A stretch of DNA of 64,000 bases from Leptobrachium leishanense (GCA_009667805.1 CM019071.1:48924693-48988692), one strand, 5' to 3'; counted from the first letter of the stretch, positions 43,040-55,559 are shown. Program-made: numbers and translations. Notes: a model not told the origin generated them from the sequence alone.

Positions 43040-43513
43040 CTGGACTAAATGTACACCTGCAGCAGGTCTGTCCTTCTGATGTTTCCAAGAAGTCTGCGGT
43101 ATGCTCCGTATGTGTTACATAGAGAATCCCTCTTCAGTGATAGGTGTGTTGTTTATGCTTGTGGGTTTTATTACCATATGTAATATAGGAGTGATGAGAA
43201 CTGATACGTGTGTGTATATATATATATATCGAAACACATCTATATACTAGACATACATGTGATATGTTTTCATATAGAGCGATCTATCCATATATCTGTG
43301 TTATAGGTGTGGGTCTCTATAATGTATATCCTCAAACACAGTGTGTCACACTGCTACTCTTAGATTGTAAACTGGAGCAGGGTCTTCTTTTCCCATTGTT
43401 CTCAAGTGTTTAATTTGTTTGTTAATTTGGTTTGTTTTGTCCCACCCAGTGCGCAGCGCTGCGGCATATGTTGGCACTCTTTAAATACTTGAAATATATA
43501 TATACAGTATATA
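43040..43513. other. Spacer with LINE tail fragment
   Basis: TA microsatellites (43215-43230, 43490-43512) and a fragment of the CR1/L2-type tail (gcgcagcgctgcggcatatg, 43450-43470). No gene seen. Confidence 0.45.
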
Positions 43514-45154
43514 CAGTCAGGTCCAGAAATATTGGGACATGGACACAATTGTAACATCTTTGGCTCTATACACCACCACAATGGAGTTGGAATGAAACAA
43601 ACACAATGTGCTTTAACTGCAGACTGTCAGCTTTAATTTGAGGGTATGTACATCCAACTCAGGTGACGGTGTAGGACTTACAGCAGTTTGCAGATGTGCC
43701 TCCCACTTGTTAAGGGACCAAAAGTAATGGGACAATTGGCTTCTCAGCTGTTCCATGGCCAGGTGTGTGATATTCCCTCATTACCCCAATTACAATGTGC
43801 AGATAAAAGGCCCAGAGTTCATTTCAAGTGCGCTATTTGCATTTGGAATCTGTTGCTGTCAACTCTCAAGATGAGATCCAAAGAGCCTCCACTATCAGTG
43901 AAGCAACCATCATTAGGCTGAAGAAACAAAACAAACCCATCAGTGAGATAGCAAGAACATTAGGCGTGGCCAAAACAACGGTTTGGAACATTCTTAAAAG
44001 AAGGAACTCACCGGTGAGCTCAGCACACCAAAAGACCCGGGAGACCACTGAAAAACTGTGGTGGATGACCGAAGAATTCTTTCCCTGGTGAAGAAAACAC
44101 CCTTCACAACAGTTGACCAGATCAAGAACACTCTCCAGGAGGTAGGTGTATGTGTGTCAAAGTCAACAATCAAGAGAAGACTTCACCAGAGTGAATACAG
44201 AGGGTTCACCACAAGATGTAAACCATTGGTCAGCTTTAAAAACAGGAAGGCCAGATTAGAGTTTGCCAAACAACACCTAACAAAGCCTTCACAGTTCTGG
44301 AACAAGATCCTATGGACAGATGAGACCAAGATCAACTTGTACCAGAGTGATGGGAAGAGAAGAGTATGGAGAAGGAAAGGAACTGCTCATGATTCTAAGC
44401 ATACCACCTCATCAGTGAAGCATGGTGGTGGTAGTGTCATGGCGTGGGCATGTATGGCGGCCAATGGAACTGGTTCTCTTGTATTTATTGATGATGTGAC
44501 TGCTGACAAAAGCAGCAGGATGAATTCTGAAGTGTTTCCGCAATATTATCTGCTCACATTCAGCCAAATGCTGCAGAACTCATTGGACGGCGCTTCACAG
44601 TGCAGATGGACAATGACCCAAAGCATACTGCAAAAGCAACCAAAGAGTTTTTGAAGGGACAGAAGTGGAATGTTATGCAATGGCCAAGTCAATCACCTGA
44701 CCTGAATCCCATTGAGCATGCATTTCACTTGCTGAAGACAAAACTGAAGGGAAAATGCCCCAAGAACAAGCAGGAACTGAAGACAGTTGCAGTAGAGGCC
44801 TGGCAGAGCATCACCAGGGATGAAACCCAGTGTCTGGTGATGTCTATGCATTCCAGACTTCAGGCTGTGATTGACTGCAAAGGATTTGCAACCAAGTATT
44901 AAGAAGGGAAAGTTTGATTTATGATTATTATTCTGTCCCATTACCTTTGGTCCCTTAACAAGTGGGGGCACATCTGCAAACTGCTGTAAGTCCTACACCG
45001 TTCACCTGAGTTGGATGTACATACCCTCAAATTAAAGCTGACAGTCTGCAGTTAAAGCACATTGTGTTTGTTTCATTCCAACTCCATTGTGGTGGTGTAT
45101 AGAGCCAAAGATGTTACAATTGTGTCAATGTCCCAATATTTCTGGACCAGACTG
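43514..45154 (+). mobile_element. Tc1-type transposon C
   Basis: Inverted ends beginning cagtcaggtccagaaatatt and ending aatatttctggaccagactg, between TA dinucleotides, in an AT-rich microsatellite. Longer inner inverted stretches (gactgtcagctttaatttga against its reverse near 45030) extend the ends to about 200 bp. A different family from B. Confidence 0.9.
43828..44902 (+). pseudogene. Tc1-type transposase C, two frameshifts
   Basis: Three overlapping open pieces. 43828-44091 holds the DNA-binding helix-turn-helix (ISEIARTLGVAKTTVWNIL). 44058-44654 holds the start of the DDE core ([23 protein letters not shown]). 44600-44902 holds the rest ([23 protein letters not shown]). All three catalytic residues are present, but frame changes near 44060 and 44600 prevent one product. 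Confidence 0.88.
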
Positions 45155-45184
45155 TATATACACACTACTACTACCTTTACACTG

Positions 45185-45315
45185 AGTCCAGCACTCTCTC
45201 CAGTACATCACATTCCTTGCCCGGTGCAGCACTCTCTCCAGTACATCACATTCCTTGCCCAGTGCAGCACTCTCTCCAGTACATCACATTCCTTGCCCGG
45301 TGCAGCACTCTCTCC
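45185..45315. repeat. Three-copy tandem repeat
   Basis: A unit of about 41 bp with gcagcactctctccagtaca and catcacattccttgcc repeated three times. Confidence 0.8.
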
Positions 45316-45399
45316 AAAGGCAAGTGAAAAGATAAGTGAAAATCATTCCAAATGAGACGTATATATTTAAGTTTTTTTTTGCCTCATTTAATACACCTC

Positions 45400-46385
45400 T
45401 ATATGGGCGCCATTAGTTGCAGGAAGCACATCAAGGCGGCACTGGATTTCTTTCCATGTTGGCTGTAGCTTCTCCTCATTAATGGTGGCCTCAGTGATCC
45501 TCTGCTTTAGATGAATGTGTGGCGTGGGATCATGTGCAATCCAATCATTGCGCCATTTTTCTTGGGCGAGACATCAATTACTGCAAATATTTACCTTGAC
45601 CTTTTCACTGAATACACGGCACCACAACTGCACGACCTTCAACCAACCATCACTTTCCAGCAAGATGCTGCAGCACCACATTGGGGACTGCATGTTGGGG
45701 GGTTCCTAAGGCTACGGTCAGACGAACACATTTTTCACGTCTACCGTCAAAAAGTGTGTTGATGCGTCCGAACGCATTTTTTCACGGAAGACGCGATAGC
45801 GGTCATACTATGCGCAAGTTCGGCCGTATTTTTTGACGAAGCTATAAAAAACAAAGGGACGTTATGTTGGCCGGACATTAGCAGCGTCTGACGTCTCCTA
45901 ATCACGCACACACACCGCTAAGCCGACGCAGCGCACTCTGTGCGTCAGTACTAGCGGTTCCACGTTCTCGAAAAAATGCGTTCGTTTGCTGCTTGCGTTG
46001 CGCGGCCGAACTCTAGTGCGGCCGTACTTCGTATATTGGCCGCCATTGGCCGTCATTTGCTGCTACTACGGCTGTGATAAAGTGCGGCTGAACACGTGTT
46101 CGCACTGCGTTCGTCTGACCCCAGCCTAAATGAAGCATTTCCAGAGCGGTGGATTGGAAGGGGGGGGGCCCAATTCCCCGGACACCTCGTTCACCAGATA
46201 TCACTCCCCTCCACTTCTTTCTATGGGGTTATGTTAAAGATACGGTGTATGGAACAAAGGGACGTCACTAATCTAAAGCAGAGGATCACTGAGGCCACCA
46301 TTGATGAGGAGAAGCTACAGCCAACATGGCAAGAAATCCAGCGCCGTCTCGATGTGCTTCCTGCAACTAATGGCGCCCATATTTT
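45400..46385 (+). pseudogene. IS630/mariner-like transposase fragment in a foldback
   Basis: Plus-strand pieces resemble a mariner-type transposase: LFTEYTAPQLHDL, TFQQDAAAPHW (catalytic Asp), then after the MITE at 45710-46126 ERWIGRGG, and RDVTNLKQRITEATIDEEKLQPTWQEI. The frame is broken and the N-terminus missing. Curiously the C-terminal stretch (46263-46382) also occurs reversed at 45411-45510, so coding sequence forms the inverted arms. Confidence 0.6.
45710..46126. mobile_element. Harbinger-like MITE, copy D
   Basis: 417 bp, ggctacggtcagacgaac to gttcgtctgaccccagcc, with exact TAA on both sides (45707-45709, 46127-46129). It splits the mariner-like fragment. Confidence 0.8.
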
Positions 46386-46610
46386 GGGAAAGGATTTTAC
46401 CAGGAAGGATACATTGAGATTTCTCTCGTTTTATGTCCTGGGTGGCGAGTATGTACTGTTATGTGTCTTGCCCAAGGACACTTACTGGAGAGGTGCTCTT
46501 GCCGGGATTGAACCTGTGTCTCCACAGGCTCTCTACATGCAGAGCAGTGATGTTACCTCTACTCCACCCAGCCGGTACTCTCTACTCCACCCAGCCGGTG
46601 TGTTAAACGA
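46385..46610 (-). mobile_element. tRNA-derived SINE, reverse copy
   Basis: ccaaggacacttactggaga is the reverse of the SINE body at 22040 and 41550; gccgggattgaacc is the reversed B box. Another fragment (tttctctcgttttcaagtat) is at 47805-47880. Confidence 0.65.
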
Positions 46611-46619
46611 GGCAAAAAA

Positions 46620-47130
46620 CCCTTAAATATATACGTGTGATTTTGTAATAATTTTCGTTTGCCTTTGGAATAAATGTTTGAAAATGTAAAGAGACTTTAT
46701 GGACGCCCTGTATATATAATACGCTGCAGGAGGCAGGGCAGCTCTCAGCCTTCACTAAGCAATAACAGGCGGCTGCTTCTCAAGACTAGAAATACAACAA
46801 AGCAGGCGGAGAGGAGAGTCACCCACTCATTTATTCAACAACGTTAACAGTAACTCATCCAATTAAGGATTAAATAGATTTCAAAGTCTCCAATAACGCA
46901 AGAGTTAATCTATTTAATCTTTAAATGTAGGAGTTACTGTTAATGCTGTTGAATATACGGATTGAAGTGCGCTCCTCCTGCTTTGTTTATATATATCTAT
47001 ACTGTATATATATCTACACACAACAAGCATTATATAGCGCACTCCACTTAATGATACTATAGAGATTTATAAACACCCAAAGCATAAACATTTATAATAT
47101 CAACATTAAGCAGAGCACTCTGTATCATTC
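46620..47130. other. Spacer without recognised features
   Basis: AT-rich. It holds a pair of short inverted stretches around 46860-46940 (ttaaggattaaatagattt / agttaatctatttaatct). No gene. Confidence 0.4.
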
Positions 47131-47139
47131 ATGCTTACA

Positions 47140-47805
47140 TTACGTGGTCTCAGAATCTATCGATATCTCTCTGTATCTATTTATATCTATATCTGTATCT
47201 ATCCTATCTATATCTATCTCTGTATCTATATCTATCTATCTGTCTATCCTATCTATATCTCTCTGTATCTATCTATATCTATCTATCTCTGTATCTATAT
47301 CTATCTATCTGTATCTATCTATATCTATCCATCTCTGTATCTATCTATCTCTGTATCTATTTATATCTATCTGTATCTCTATCTGTATCTATTTATATCT
47401 ATCTGTATCTCTATCTGTATCTCTATCTATATCTATCTCTGTATCTATCTATATCTATCTGTATCTCTATATCTATCTATATCTATCTCTGTATCTATCT
47501 GTATATCTATCTGTATCTATATATCCTATCTCTATCTGTATCTATCTATCCTATCTATATCTGTATCTATATCTGTATCTATATCTATCTATCCATATCT
47601 ATTTATATCTATCTGTATCTCTATCTATCTATATCTGTATCTATCTATATCTATCTGTATCTATCTATATCTATCTGTATCTATCTGTATCTATATCGAT
47701 CTATCCCATATCTATCTATAGATCTGTATATATCTATCCTATCTATATCTATTTATCTATCTAATCTATGTATCTCTCTATATCTATCGATCTGTAACTA
47801 TATAT
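47140..47805. repeat. (TATC)n / TGTATC microsatellite
   Basis: About 660 bp of tatc tetranucleotides with regular tgtatc interruptions. The Ile/Tyr/Ser-rich open frames are artefacts. Confidence 0.95.
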
Positions 47806-47880
47806 ATTTTGTTTTGAGAAAGTATTTTTACCAGGAAAGATACTTTGAGATTTCTCTCGTTTTCAAGTATGTACTGGGTA

Positions 47881-50250
47881 TCTAATCGTATCTATTTATC
47901 TCTGTGTCTATCCTTATATATCTAGCTGTGTATCTCTGTGTCTATCCTTATATATCTAGCTGTGTATCTCTGTGTCTATCCTTATATATCTAGCTGTGTA
48001 TCTCTGTGTCTATCCTTATATATCTAGCTGTGTATCTCTGTGTCTATCCTTATATATCTAGCTGTGTATCTGTGTCTATCCTTATATATCTAGCTGTGTA
48101 TCTCTGTCTATCCTTATATATCTAGCTGTGTATCTCTGTCTATCCTTATATATCTAGCTGTGTATCTCTGTGTCTATCATTATATATCTAGCTGTGTTAT
48201 CTCTGTCTATCCTTATATATCTAGCTGTGTATCTCTGTCTATCCTTATATATCTAGCTGTGTATCTCTGTCTATCCTTATATATCTAGCTGTGTATCTCT
48301 GTCTATCCTTATATATCTAGCTGTGTATCTCTGTCTATCCTTATATATCTAGCTGTGTATCTCTGTCTATCCTTATATATCTAGCTGTGTATCTCTGTCT
48401 ATCCTTATATATCTAGCTGTGTATCTCTGTCTATCCTTATATATCTAGCTGTGTATCTCTGTGTCTATCCTTATATATCTAGCTGTGTATCTCTGTGTCT
48501 ATCCTTATATATCTAGCTGTGTATCTCTGTGTCTATCCTTATATATCTAGCTGTGTATCTCTGTGTCTATCCTTATATATCTAGCTGTGTATCTCTGTGT
48601 CTATCCTTATATATCTAGCTGTGTATCTCTGTGTCTATCCTTATATATCTAGCTGTGTATCTCTGTGTCTATCCTTATATATCTAGCTGTGTATCTCTGT
48701 GTCTATCCATATATCTAGCTGTGTATCTCTGTGTCTATCCTTATATATCTAGCTGTGTATCTCTGTGTCTATCCTTATATATATAGCTGTGTATCTCTGT
48801 CTATCCTTATATATCTAGCTGTGTATCTGTGTCTATCCTTATATATCTAGCTGTGTATCTGTGTCTATCCTTATATATCTAGCTGTGTATCTGTGTCTAT
48901 CCTTATATATCTAGCTGTGTATCTCTGTCTATCCTTATATATCTAGCTGTGTATCTCTGTCTATCCTTATATATCTAGCTGTGTATCTCTGTCTATCATT
49001 ATATATCTAGCTGTGTATCTCTGTGTCTATCCTTATATATCTAGCTGTGTATCTCTGTCTATCCTTATATATCTAGCTGTGTATCTCTGTCTATCCTTAT
49101 ATATCTAGCTGTGTATCTCTGTGTCTAGCCTTATATATCTAGCTGTGTATCTCTGTCTATCCTTATATATCTAGCTGTGTATCTCTGCCTATCCTTATAT
49201 ATCTAGCTGTGTATCTCTGTGTCTATCCTTATATATCTAGCTGTGTATCTCTGTGTCTATCCTTATATATCTAGCTGTGTATCTCTGTGTCTATCCTTAT
49301 ATATCTAGCTGTGTATCTCTGTGTCTATCCTTATATATCTAGCTGTGTATCTCTGTGTCTATCCTTATATATCTAGCTGTGTATCTCTGTGTCTATCCTT
49401 ATATATCTAGCTGTGTATCTCTGTGTCTATCCTTATATATCTAGCTGTGTATCTCTGTGTCTATCCTTATATATCTAGCTGTGTATCTCTGTGTCTATCC
49501 TTATATATCTAGCTGTGTATCTCTGTGTCTATCCTTATATATCTAGCTGTGTATCTCTGTGTCTATCCTTATATATCTAGCTGTGTATCTCTGTGTCTAT
49601 CCTTATATATCTAGCTGTGTATCTCTGTGTCTATCCTTATATATCTAGCTGTGTATCTCTGTGTCTATCCTTATATATCTAGCTGTGTATCTCTGTGTCT
49701 ATCCTTATATATCTAGCTGTGTATCTCTGTGTCTATCCTTATATATCTAGCTGTGTATCTGTGTCTATCCTTATATATCTAGCTGTGTATCTGTGTCTAT
49801 CCTTATATATCTAGCTGTGTATCTGTGTCTATCCTTATATATCTAGCTGTGTATCTGTCTATCCTTATATATCTAGCTGTGTATCTCTGTCTATCCTTAT
49901 ATATCTAGCTGTGTATCTCTGTCTATCCTTATATATCTAGCTGTGTATCTCTGTCTATCCTTATATATCTAGCTGTGTATCTCTGTCTATCCTTATATCT
50001 AGCTGTGTATCTCTGTCTATCCTTATATATCTAGCTGTGTATCTCTGTCTATCCTTATATATCTAGCTGTGTATCTCTGTGTCTATCCTATATATCTAGC
50101 TGTGTATCTCTGTCTATCCTTATATATCTAGCTGTGTATCTCTGTCTATCCTTATATATCTAGCTGTGTATCTCTGTGTCTATCCTTATATATCTAGCTG
50201 TGTATCTCTGTCTATCCTTATATATCTAGCTGTGTATCTCTGTCTATCTA
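47881..50250. repeat. Minisatellite, 32-34 bp unit, about 70 copies
   Basis: Cores tatccttatatatctagctg and tgtatctctgtg. Two length forms, with and without an extra tg, occur in alternating runs (for example mostly long 48460-48700 and 49200-49730, mostly short 48210-48450). Very homogeneous. Confidence 0.95.
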
Positions 50251-51120
50251 TCCATCGGTATCAATCAATCAAATTATTTCTGTGTCTATCGAACAATTTA
50301 TCTATCCATTTATTTATCTATCTGTATTTATCTCTATCTACAGTATATCTATCCATATACAGTATCTGTATCTCTATATCACTCTATCCATTTATTTATC
50401 TCTCTATGTATCTATTCTTCTATCTATCTCTGTATCTACCTAACCCTTTAAAAAAACACATGTTGAGGTTGAGTGCCGCTTCTCCCCTGTATAAACGTGT
50501 CTATATACTGTATATATATATATATATAAACAAAGATTTTTTAATCTCTCTATAATTCAGTAGTTTAATTCACCCCAATTAATTTCTAAATTATTACTAC
50601 AATATAAAACCACGTACACACAGGCATATATAGAGTATATATAAATATATCATTATTTATGTTTTCATTCTGTTTATGTGCATTTCTACATGCATCGTGT
50701 GTGTGTATATACAATGTGTCTGACGTCCCCGCTTATTATCCCTCGCCTTATAGATTGCCACATCCACTTGTGTGTTTAATTTATTTGTTGCACACCGCCA
50801 TGGTATATGTCAGCTCTTTTTAACTGGCAATAATGTCCCAGTTGATAGAGATAATTTGCGATTAGTCACTGAGCGCATTATGTCGCTTAGGAATAAATTG
50901 ACGGTTTGTAACCTTGTGTCTGGACACGTCAGCCTTAACACTTCTTTTAATACACCCATTATATACACCGCTTAATGCCTCTTAATGTCTCTTTACAATA
51001 AAACATCTCACCCATTAAATCCCTCCATAGCAGGCACGCCGCACAAAGCTCCGCCCCCACATTCACAAGACATGAGCAAACCATGACGCATTACTGACTG
51101 CGCCTCGGCAGCGTGAAGGA
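50251..51120. other. Spacer between two minisatellites
   Basis: Degenerate tatc-type repeats to about 50440, then AT-rich unique sequence. No gene recognised. Confidence 0.5.
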
Positions 51121-51124
51121 TGTA

Positions 51125-53130
51125 ATGCCATATAACCGAGCCCCTCCCCGACACAAATCACAGATATAACCCGACCCCTCCCCGACACAATTCAAACAGA
51201 TATAACCCGACCCCTCCCCGACACAAATCACACAGATATAACCCGACCCCTCCCTGACACAAATCACACAGATATAACCCTCCCCCTCCCTGACACAAAT
51301 CACACAGATATAACCCGACCCCTCCCCGACACAAATCACAGATATAACCGACCCCTCCCCGACACACATCACACAGATATAACCCGACCCCTCCCCGACA
51401 CAATTCAAACAGATATAACCTGACCCCTCCCCGACACAAATCACAGATATAACCCGACCCCTCCCCGACACAAATCACAGATATAACCCGACCCCTCCCC
51501 GACACACATCACACAGATATAACCCGACCCCTCCCCGACACAATTCAACAGATATAACCTGACCCCTCCCCGACACAAATCACAGATATAACCCGACCCC
51601 TCCCCGACACAAATCACACAGATATAACCCGACCCCTCCCTGACACAAATCACACAGATATAACCCCACCCCTCCCCGACACAAATCACAGATATAACCC
51701 GACCCCTCCCCGACACACATCACACAGATATAACCCGACCCCTCCCCGACACAAATCACACAGATATAACCCGACCCCTCCCTGACACAAATTACACAGA
51801 TATAACCCGACCCCTCCCCGACACAAATCACACAGATATAACCCGACCCCTCCCCGATACAAATCACACAGATATAACCCGACCCCTCCCCGATACAAAT
51901 CACACAGATATAACCCAACCCCTCCCTGACACAAATCACACAGATATAACCCGACCCCTCCCTGACACATTTCACACAGATATAACCGACCCTCCCCGAC
52001 ACAAATCACACAGATATAACCCGACCCCCCCCGACACATTTCACACAGATATAACCCGACCCCTCCCTGACACAAATCACACAGATATAACCCGGCCCCT
52101 CCCCGACACAAATCACACAGATATAACCCGACCCCTCCCCGATACAAATCACACAGATATAACCCGACCCCTCCCCGATACAAATCACACAGATATAACC
52201 CAACCCCTCCCTGACACAAATCACACAGATATAACCGGCCCCTCCCCGACACAAATCACACAGATATAACCCGACCCCTCCCTGACACAAATCACACAGA
52301 TATAACCCGGCCCCTCCCTGACACAAATCACACAGATATAACCCGACCCCTCCCTGACACAAATCACACAGATATAACCCGACCCCTCCCTGACACAAAT
52401 CACACAGATATAACCCGACCGCTCCCTGACACAAATCACACAGATATAACCCGACCCCTCCCCGACACAAATCACACACAGATATAACCCGACCCCTCCC
52501 TGACACAAATCAGATATAACCCGACCCCTCCCTGACACAAATCACACAGATATAACCGACCCCTCCCTGACACATCACACAGATATAACCCGACCCCTCC
52601 CTGACACAAATCACACAGATATAACCCGACCCCTCCCTGACACAAATCACACAGATATAACCCGACCCCTCCCTGACACAAATCACACAGATATAACCCG
52701 ACCCCTCCCTGACACAAATCACACAGATATAACCCGACCCTCCTGACACAAATCACACACATATATACCCCGACCCCTCCCTGACACAAATCACACAGAT
52801 ATAACCCGACCCCTCCCTGACACAAATCACACAGATATAACCCGACCCCTCCCTGACACAAATCACACAGATATAACCCGACCCCTCCCTGACACAAATC
52901 ACACAGATATAACCCGACCCCCCCCGACACAAATCACACAGATATAACCCGACCCCTCCCTGACACAAATCACACATATATAACCCGACCCCTCCCTGAC
53001 ACAAATCACACAGATATAACCCGACCCCTCCCTGACAGAAATCACACATATATAACCCGACCCCTCCCTGACACAAATCACACATATATAACCCGACCCC
53101 TCCCTGACAGAAATCACAGATATAACCCAG
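51125..53130. repeat. Minisatellite, about 36 bp unit, over 50 copies
   Basis: Cores cccctccctgacacaaatc and acacagatataacccgac. A ccccgacac form prevails on the left and a ccctgacac form on the right. Cys/Gly-rich frames on the minus strand (YICVICVREGSG) are artefacts. Confidence 0.95.
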
Positions 53131-53140
53131 CTAGTGTTGC

Positions 53141-53395
53141 CAGGTCGGCCATTTTTTCCTGGACACATATTACCATTTCATGCAGAGGGGGAGCACAGGG
53201 AAAAGTGCGGCCATGCAACATGTATAATTCATATGCTGCAGGAAGGAAATCAAGGCAGGTCACCTGGGATTCCTCTGTGATTTCTTACCTGCAGTGTATG
53301 GATTACACATGCTACGGGGTGGCATTTTTCATGTACCGCCCATCAGCATTAATACATTATATGTGTCCAGGAAAACATGGAGGATCTGGCAATCC
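53141..53395 (+). mobile_element. Foldback MITE, 'ggccatgttttcctggac' family, copy 5
   Basis: ccaggtcggccattttttcc at the left, gtccaggaaaacatggagga at the right, full inner palindrome; it abuts the minisatellite. A lone end (gtccaggaaaacatatgg) is also at 54472. Confidence 0.78.
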
Positions 53396-53784
53396 TAAAC
53401 CCGGCATTATAACTGCTTTCCTGCTGTCCCATTTTGGACACGTGCCGCTGTGTAAGATCTTCCTCCTCCTCCAACCAAACTCAGCCGATGACATGAAGGT
53501 TGGTAAAGACTGCCCGGAGGCTGCGGGCTGATATGTGTGCGCTGCGCAGGCCGGCAGGAGGCCTCCTCCTCAAAGGAGAAATTCACAAAACTATTGCATC
53601 TATCCTGACAGCCGTAGATTGTCACCTCGGAGTCCGGCATCAGAAAATAACGACAGCCCTCCAGTTACAGCCTGTGTCCCGGCCGGTCCTTGCGGAGCCG
53701 GATCGGTCGTCGAACCAGAGGTTTTCAGCTGAGTACACACGCAGGGTCAGGGCCTGAAGATAATGTTTAGCTTAGTGACAGAAA
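53396..53784. other. Unassigned low-repeat stretch
   Basis: Frames of 77-108 codons on both strands. A minus-strand segment bounded by splice-like ag (53758) and gt (about 53623) has one open frame broken by a stop. No domain recognised, so not called a gene. Confidence 0.3.
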
Positions 53785-53897
53785 ACCTTGGCACACCAGA
53801 TCTTTCAGAAATACATGTCCCATGGTGCTGTCAACCTTATGTATGACTTAGCATCATGGGACATGTAGTTCCGAGACATCTGAGGTGCCAAAGTTCA
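53785..53897. mobile_element. Short hairpin MITE, copy 3
   Basis: gaaatacatgtcccatggtg and gcatcatgggacatgtagtt face each other. Confidence 0.65.
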
Positions 53898-53907
53898 CCA
53901 TGGTTTA

Positions 53908-54050
53908 GACCTGTGCTGTCTAACTTTGGCCCTCCAGATGTTTTGGAACTACATCTCCTATGACGCTCTGTTGACCTCATTAGTGGCTGGGTATCATGGG
54001 AGATGTAGTTCCGTAAACATCTGTAGGGCCAAGGTTGGACACCACCGGTT
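53908..54050. mobile_element. Short hairpin MITE, copy 4
   Basis: aactacatctcctatgacgc and gtatcatgggagatgtagtt face each other; the outer ends (gtccaacctt-type) are also inverted. Confidence 0.65.
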
Positions 54051-54284
54051 TACAGCGTTCATTAACGAGGGGTCAAATGTGACCGCGTCGTTCTCCTGTA
54101 CCCGTAGCCATTACCCTGAAGGCAGTTGTTTTTGTGGGTGCGCCCTCGTCAGGGATTGAAAAAACACCGGCTTCCCAGATGCTGATGGCAGGAGTTCCCA
54201 GAATTCCATAGATGGCCACAGCACAGGATCATGGGCGTTGTAGTTTAACAACGTTGAGTGGCGAGTTTGAGAGCCATGCTCTAC

Positions 54285-54405
54285 AGCAGAGGTCAGCCAC
54301 CTTGGCCTTCCAGATGTTTTGCAACTACATTTCCCATCAGACTCGGGCCAAAGTAGTGAGACGCTAAGCATCATGGTATACGTAGTTCTCTTGAGGGCCA
54401 AGAGT
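54285..54405. mobile_element. Short hairpin MITE, copy 5
   Basis: aactacatttcccatcagac and gcatcatggtatacgtagtt face each other. A half-copy is at 54232-54250. Confidence 0.6.
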
Positions 54406-54559
54406 CGACACAGACACATAGCCAGGCAGCACTATTCATGCCTTGTCCACCAGCAGGCATGTCATATACCGGTCCAGGAAAACATATGGCGTGTCTGCAA
54501 ACCTGACCTGATGCAAGAGCTTGATCCGGGTTTATTGCTCATTATTCCCTGTACTTTGG

Positions 54560-55555
54560 GCCTGATCACTTCACAGAATGAACAATGTGAGCAGGATGTT
54601 ACTTCGCTGCAGAGGGATTTAGATAGATTGGGGGACTGGGCACTTAAATGGCAGATGAAATTTAATCTAGATAAATGCAAAGTTATGCACTTTGGAGTGA
54701 AGAACACACAAGTAATTTATACCCTAAAGGGTACGGAGTTAGGGAAATCCAAGCAGGAGAAGGATTTGGGAATAATCATAGACTTCAAACTAAGTAACAA
54801 TGTGCAATGTCAAACAGCAGCCGCCAAGGCCAGCAAGGTATCGGCATGCATTAAAAGGGGAGTTTACTCACGGGATGAAAACATAATTTTGCCTCTGTAT
54901 AAATCAATGGTCAGGCCGCACCTTGAATATGCCGTGTGATTTTGGGCACCTGTCTTAAAAAAAGATATTATATCGTTAGAAAAAGTGCAGAGACGGGCAA
55001 CTAAATTAATAAGGGGAATGGAAGGGTTAAGTTATGAGGAAAGACTAACAAGCTTAAAGCTGTTTAGTTTAGAGAAACGGCGCCTTAGAGGGGATCTGAT
55101 AACCTTATATAAATATATACGGGGCCATTATAAACCATTGTCTGATAACCTATTCATTAACAGGACTATACACAGGACACGGGGTCATCCATTTAGACTG
55201 GAAGAAAATTCAGCTTAAAGCATAGGAAGGGTTATTTTACGGTGAGAACAATAAAGCTGTGCAATTCTCTGCCTGTTGAGGTGGTTGGGTCAGAGTCTGT
55301 ACAGACTTTTAAAAGACGACTGGATGACTTCCTGCAGACACAGAATATTAAGGGTTATAATATTTAATATGTGGGTAAAAGCTTCTTGATCCAAGGAGAA
55401 ATCTGACGCCATCTGGGGTCAAGAAGGGATTTTTTTCCGGTATGTTGCATATTTCAGACTGGGTTTTTTGCCTTCTTTTGGATCAACAGCAGTAGGTTAT
55501 GTGGGACAGGGTTCAGCCCCGATGGACGCATGTCTTTTTTCAGCCTATGTAACAA
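54560..55555 (+). pseudogene. Rex1/CR1-like LINE, 3' end with RT C-terminus
   Basis: 5'-truncated. The plus-strand frame 54319-54939 enters RT sequence at about 54560: DLDRLGDWALKWQMKFNLDKCKVMHFG, DLGIIIDFKLS, MVRPHLEYAV, then a stop at 54937-54939. The frame resumes at 54985-55218 with [10 protein letters not shown] and [20 protein letters not shown]. The C-terminal part runs on in another frame (LCNSLPVEVV-like, near 55265), and the element ends with tcagcctatgtaac at about 55555. The RT catalytic part is missing. A dead fragment with no nearby TSD found. Confidence 0.8.
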
Positions 55556-55559
55556 GGCA

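Noticed and set aside
47881..53130. Regular repeats suggesting a CRISPR array
   Set aside because: Units are directly abutting tandem copies without unique spacers, in a vertebrate genome.
51091..53168. Cys/Gly-rich frames that look like metal-binding repeats
   Set aside because: Pure minisatellite translation present in several frames of the same strand.
53500..53757. Possible second FTP-like exon or other gene
   Set aside because: Splice-like borders are present, but the single open frame is stopped and no family motif could be seen.
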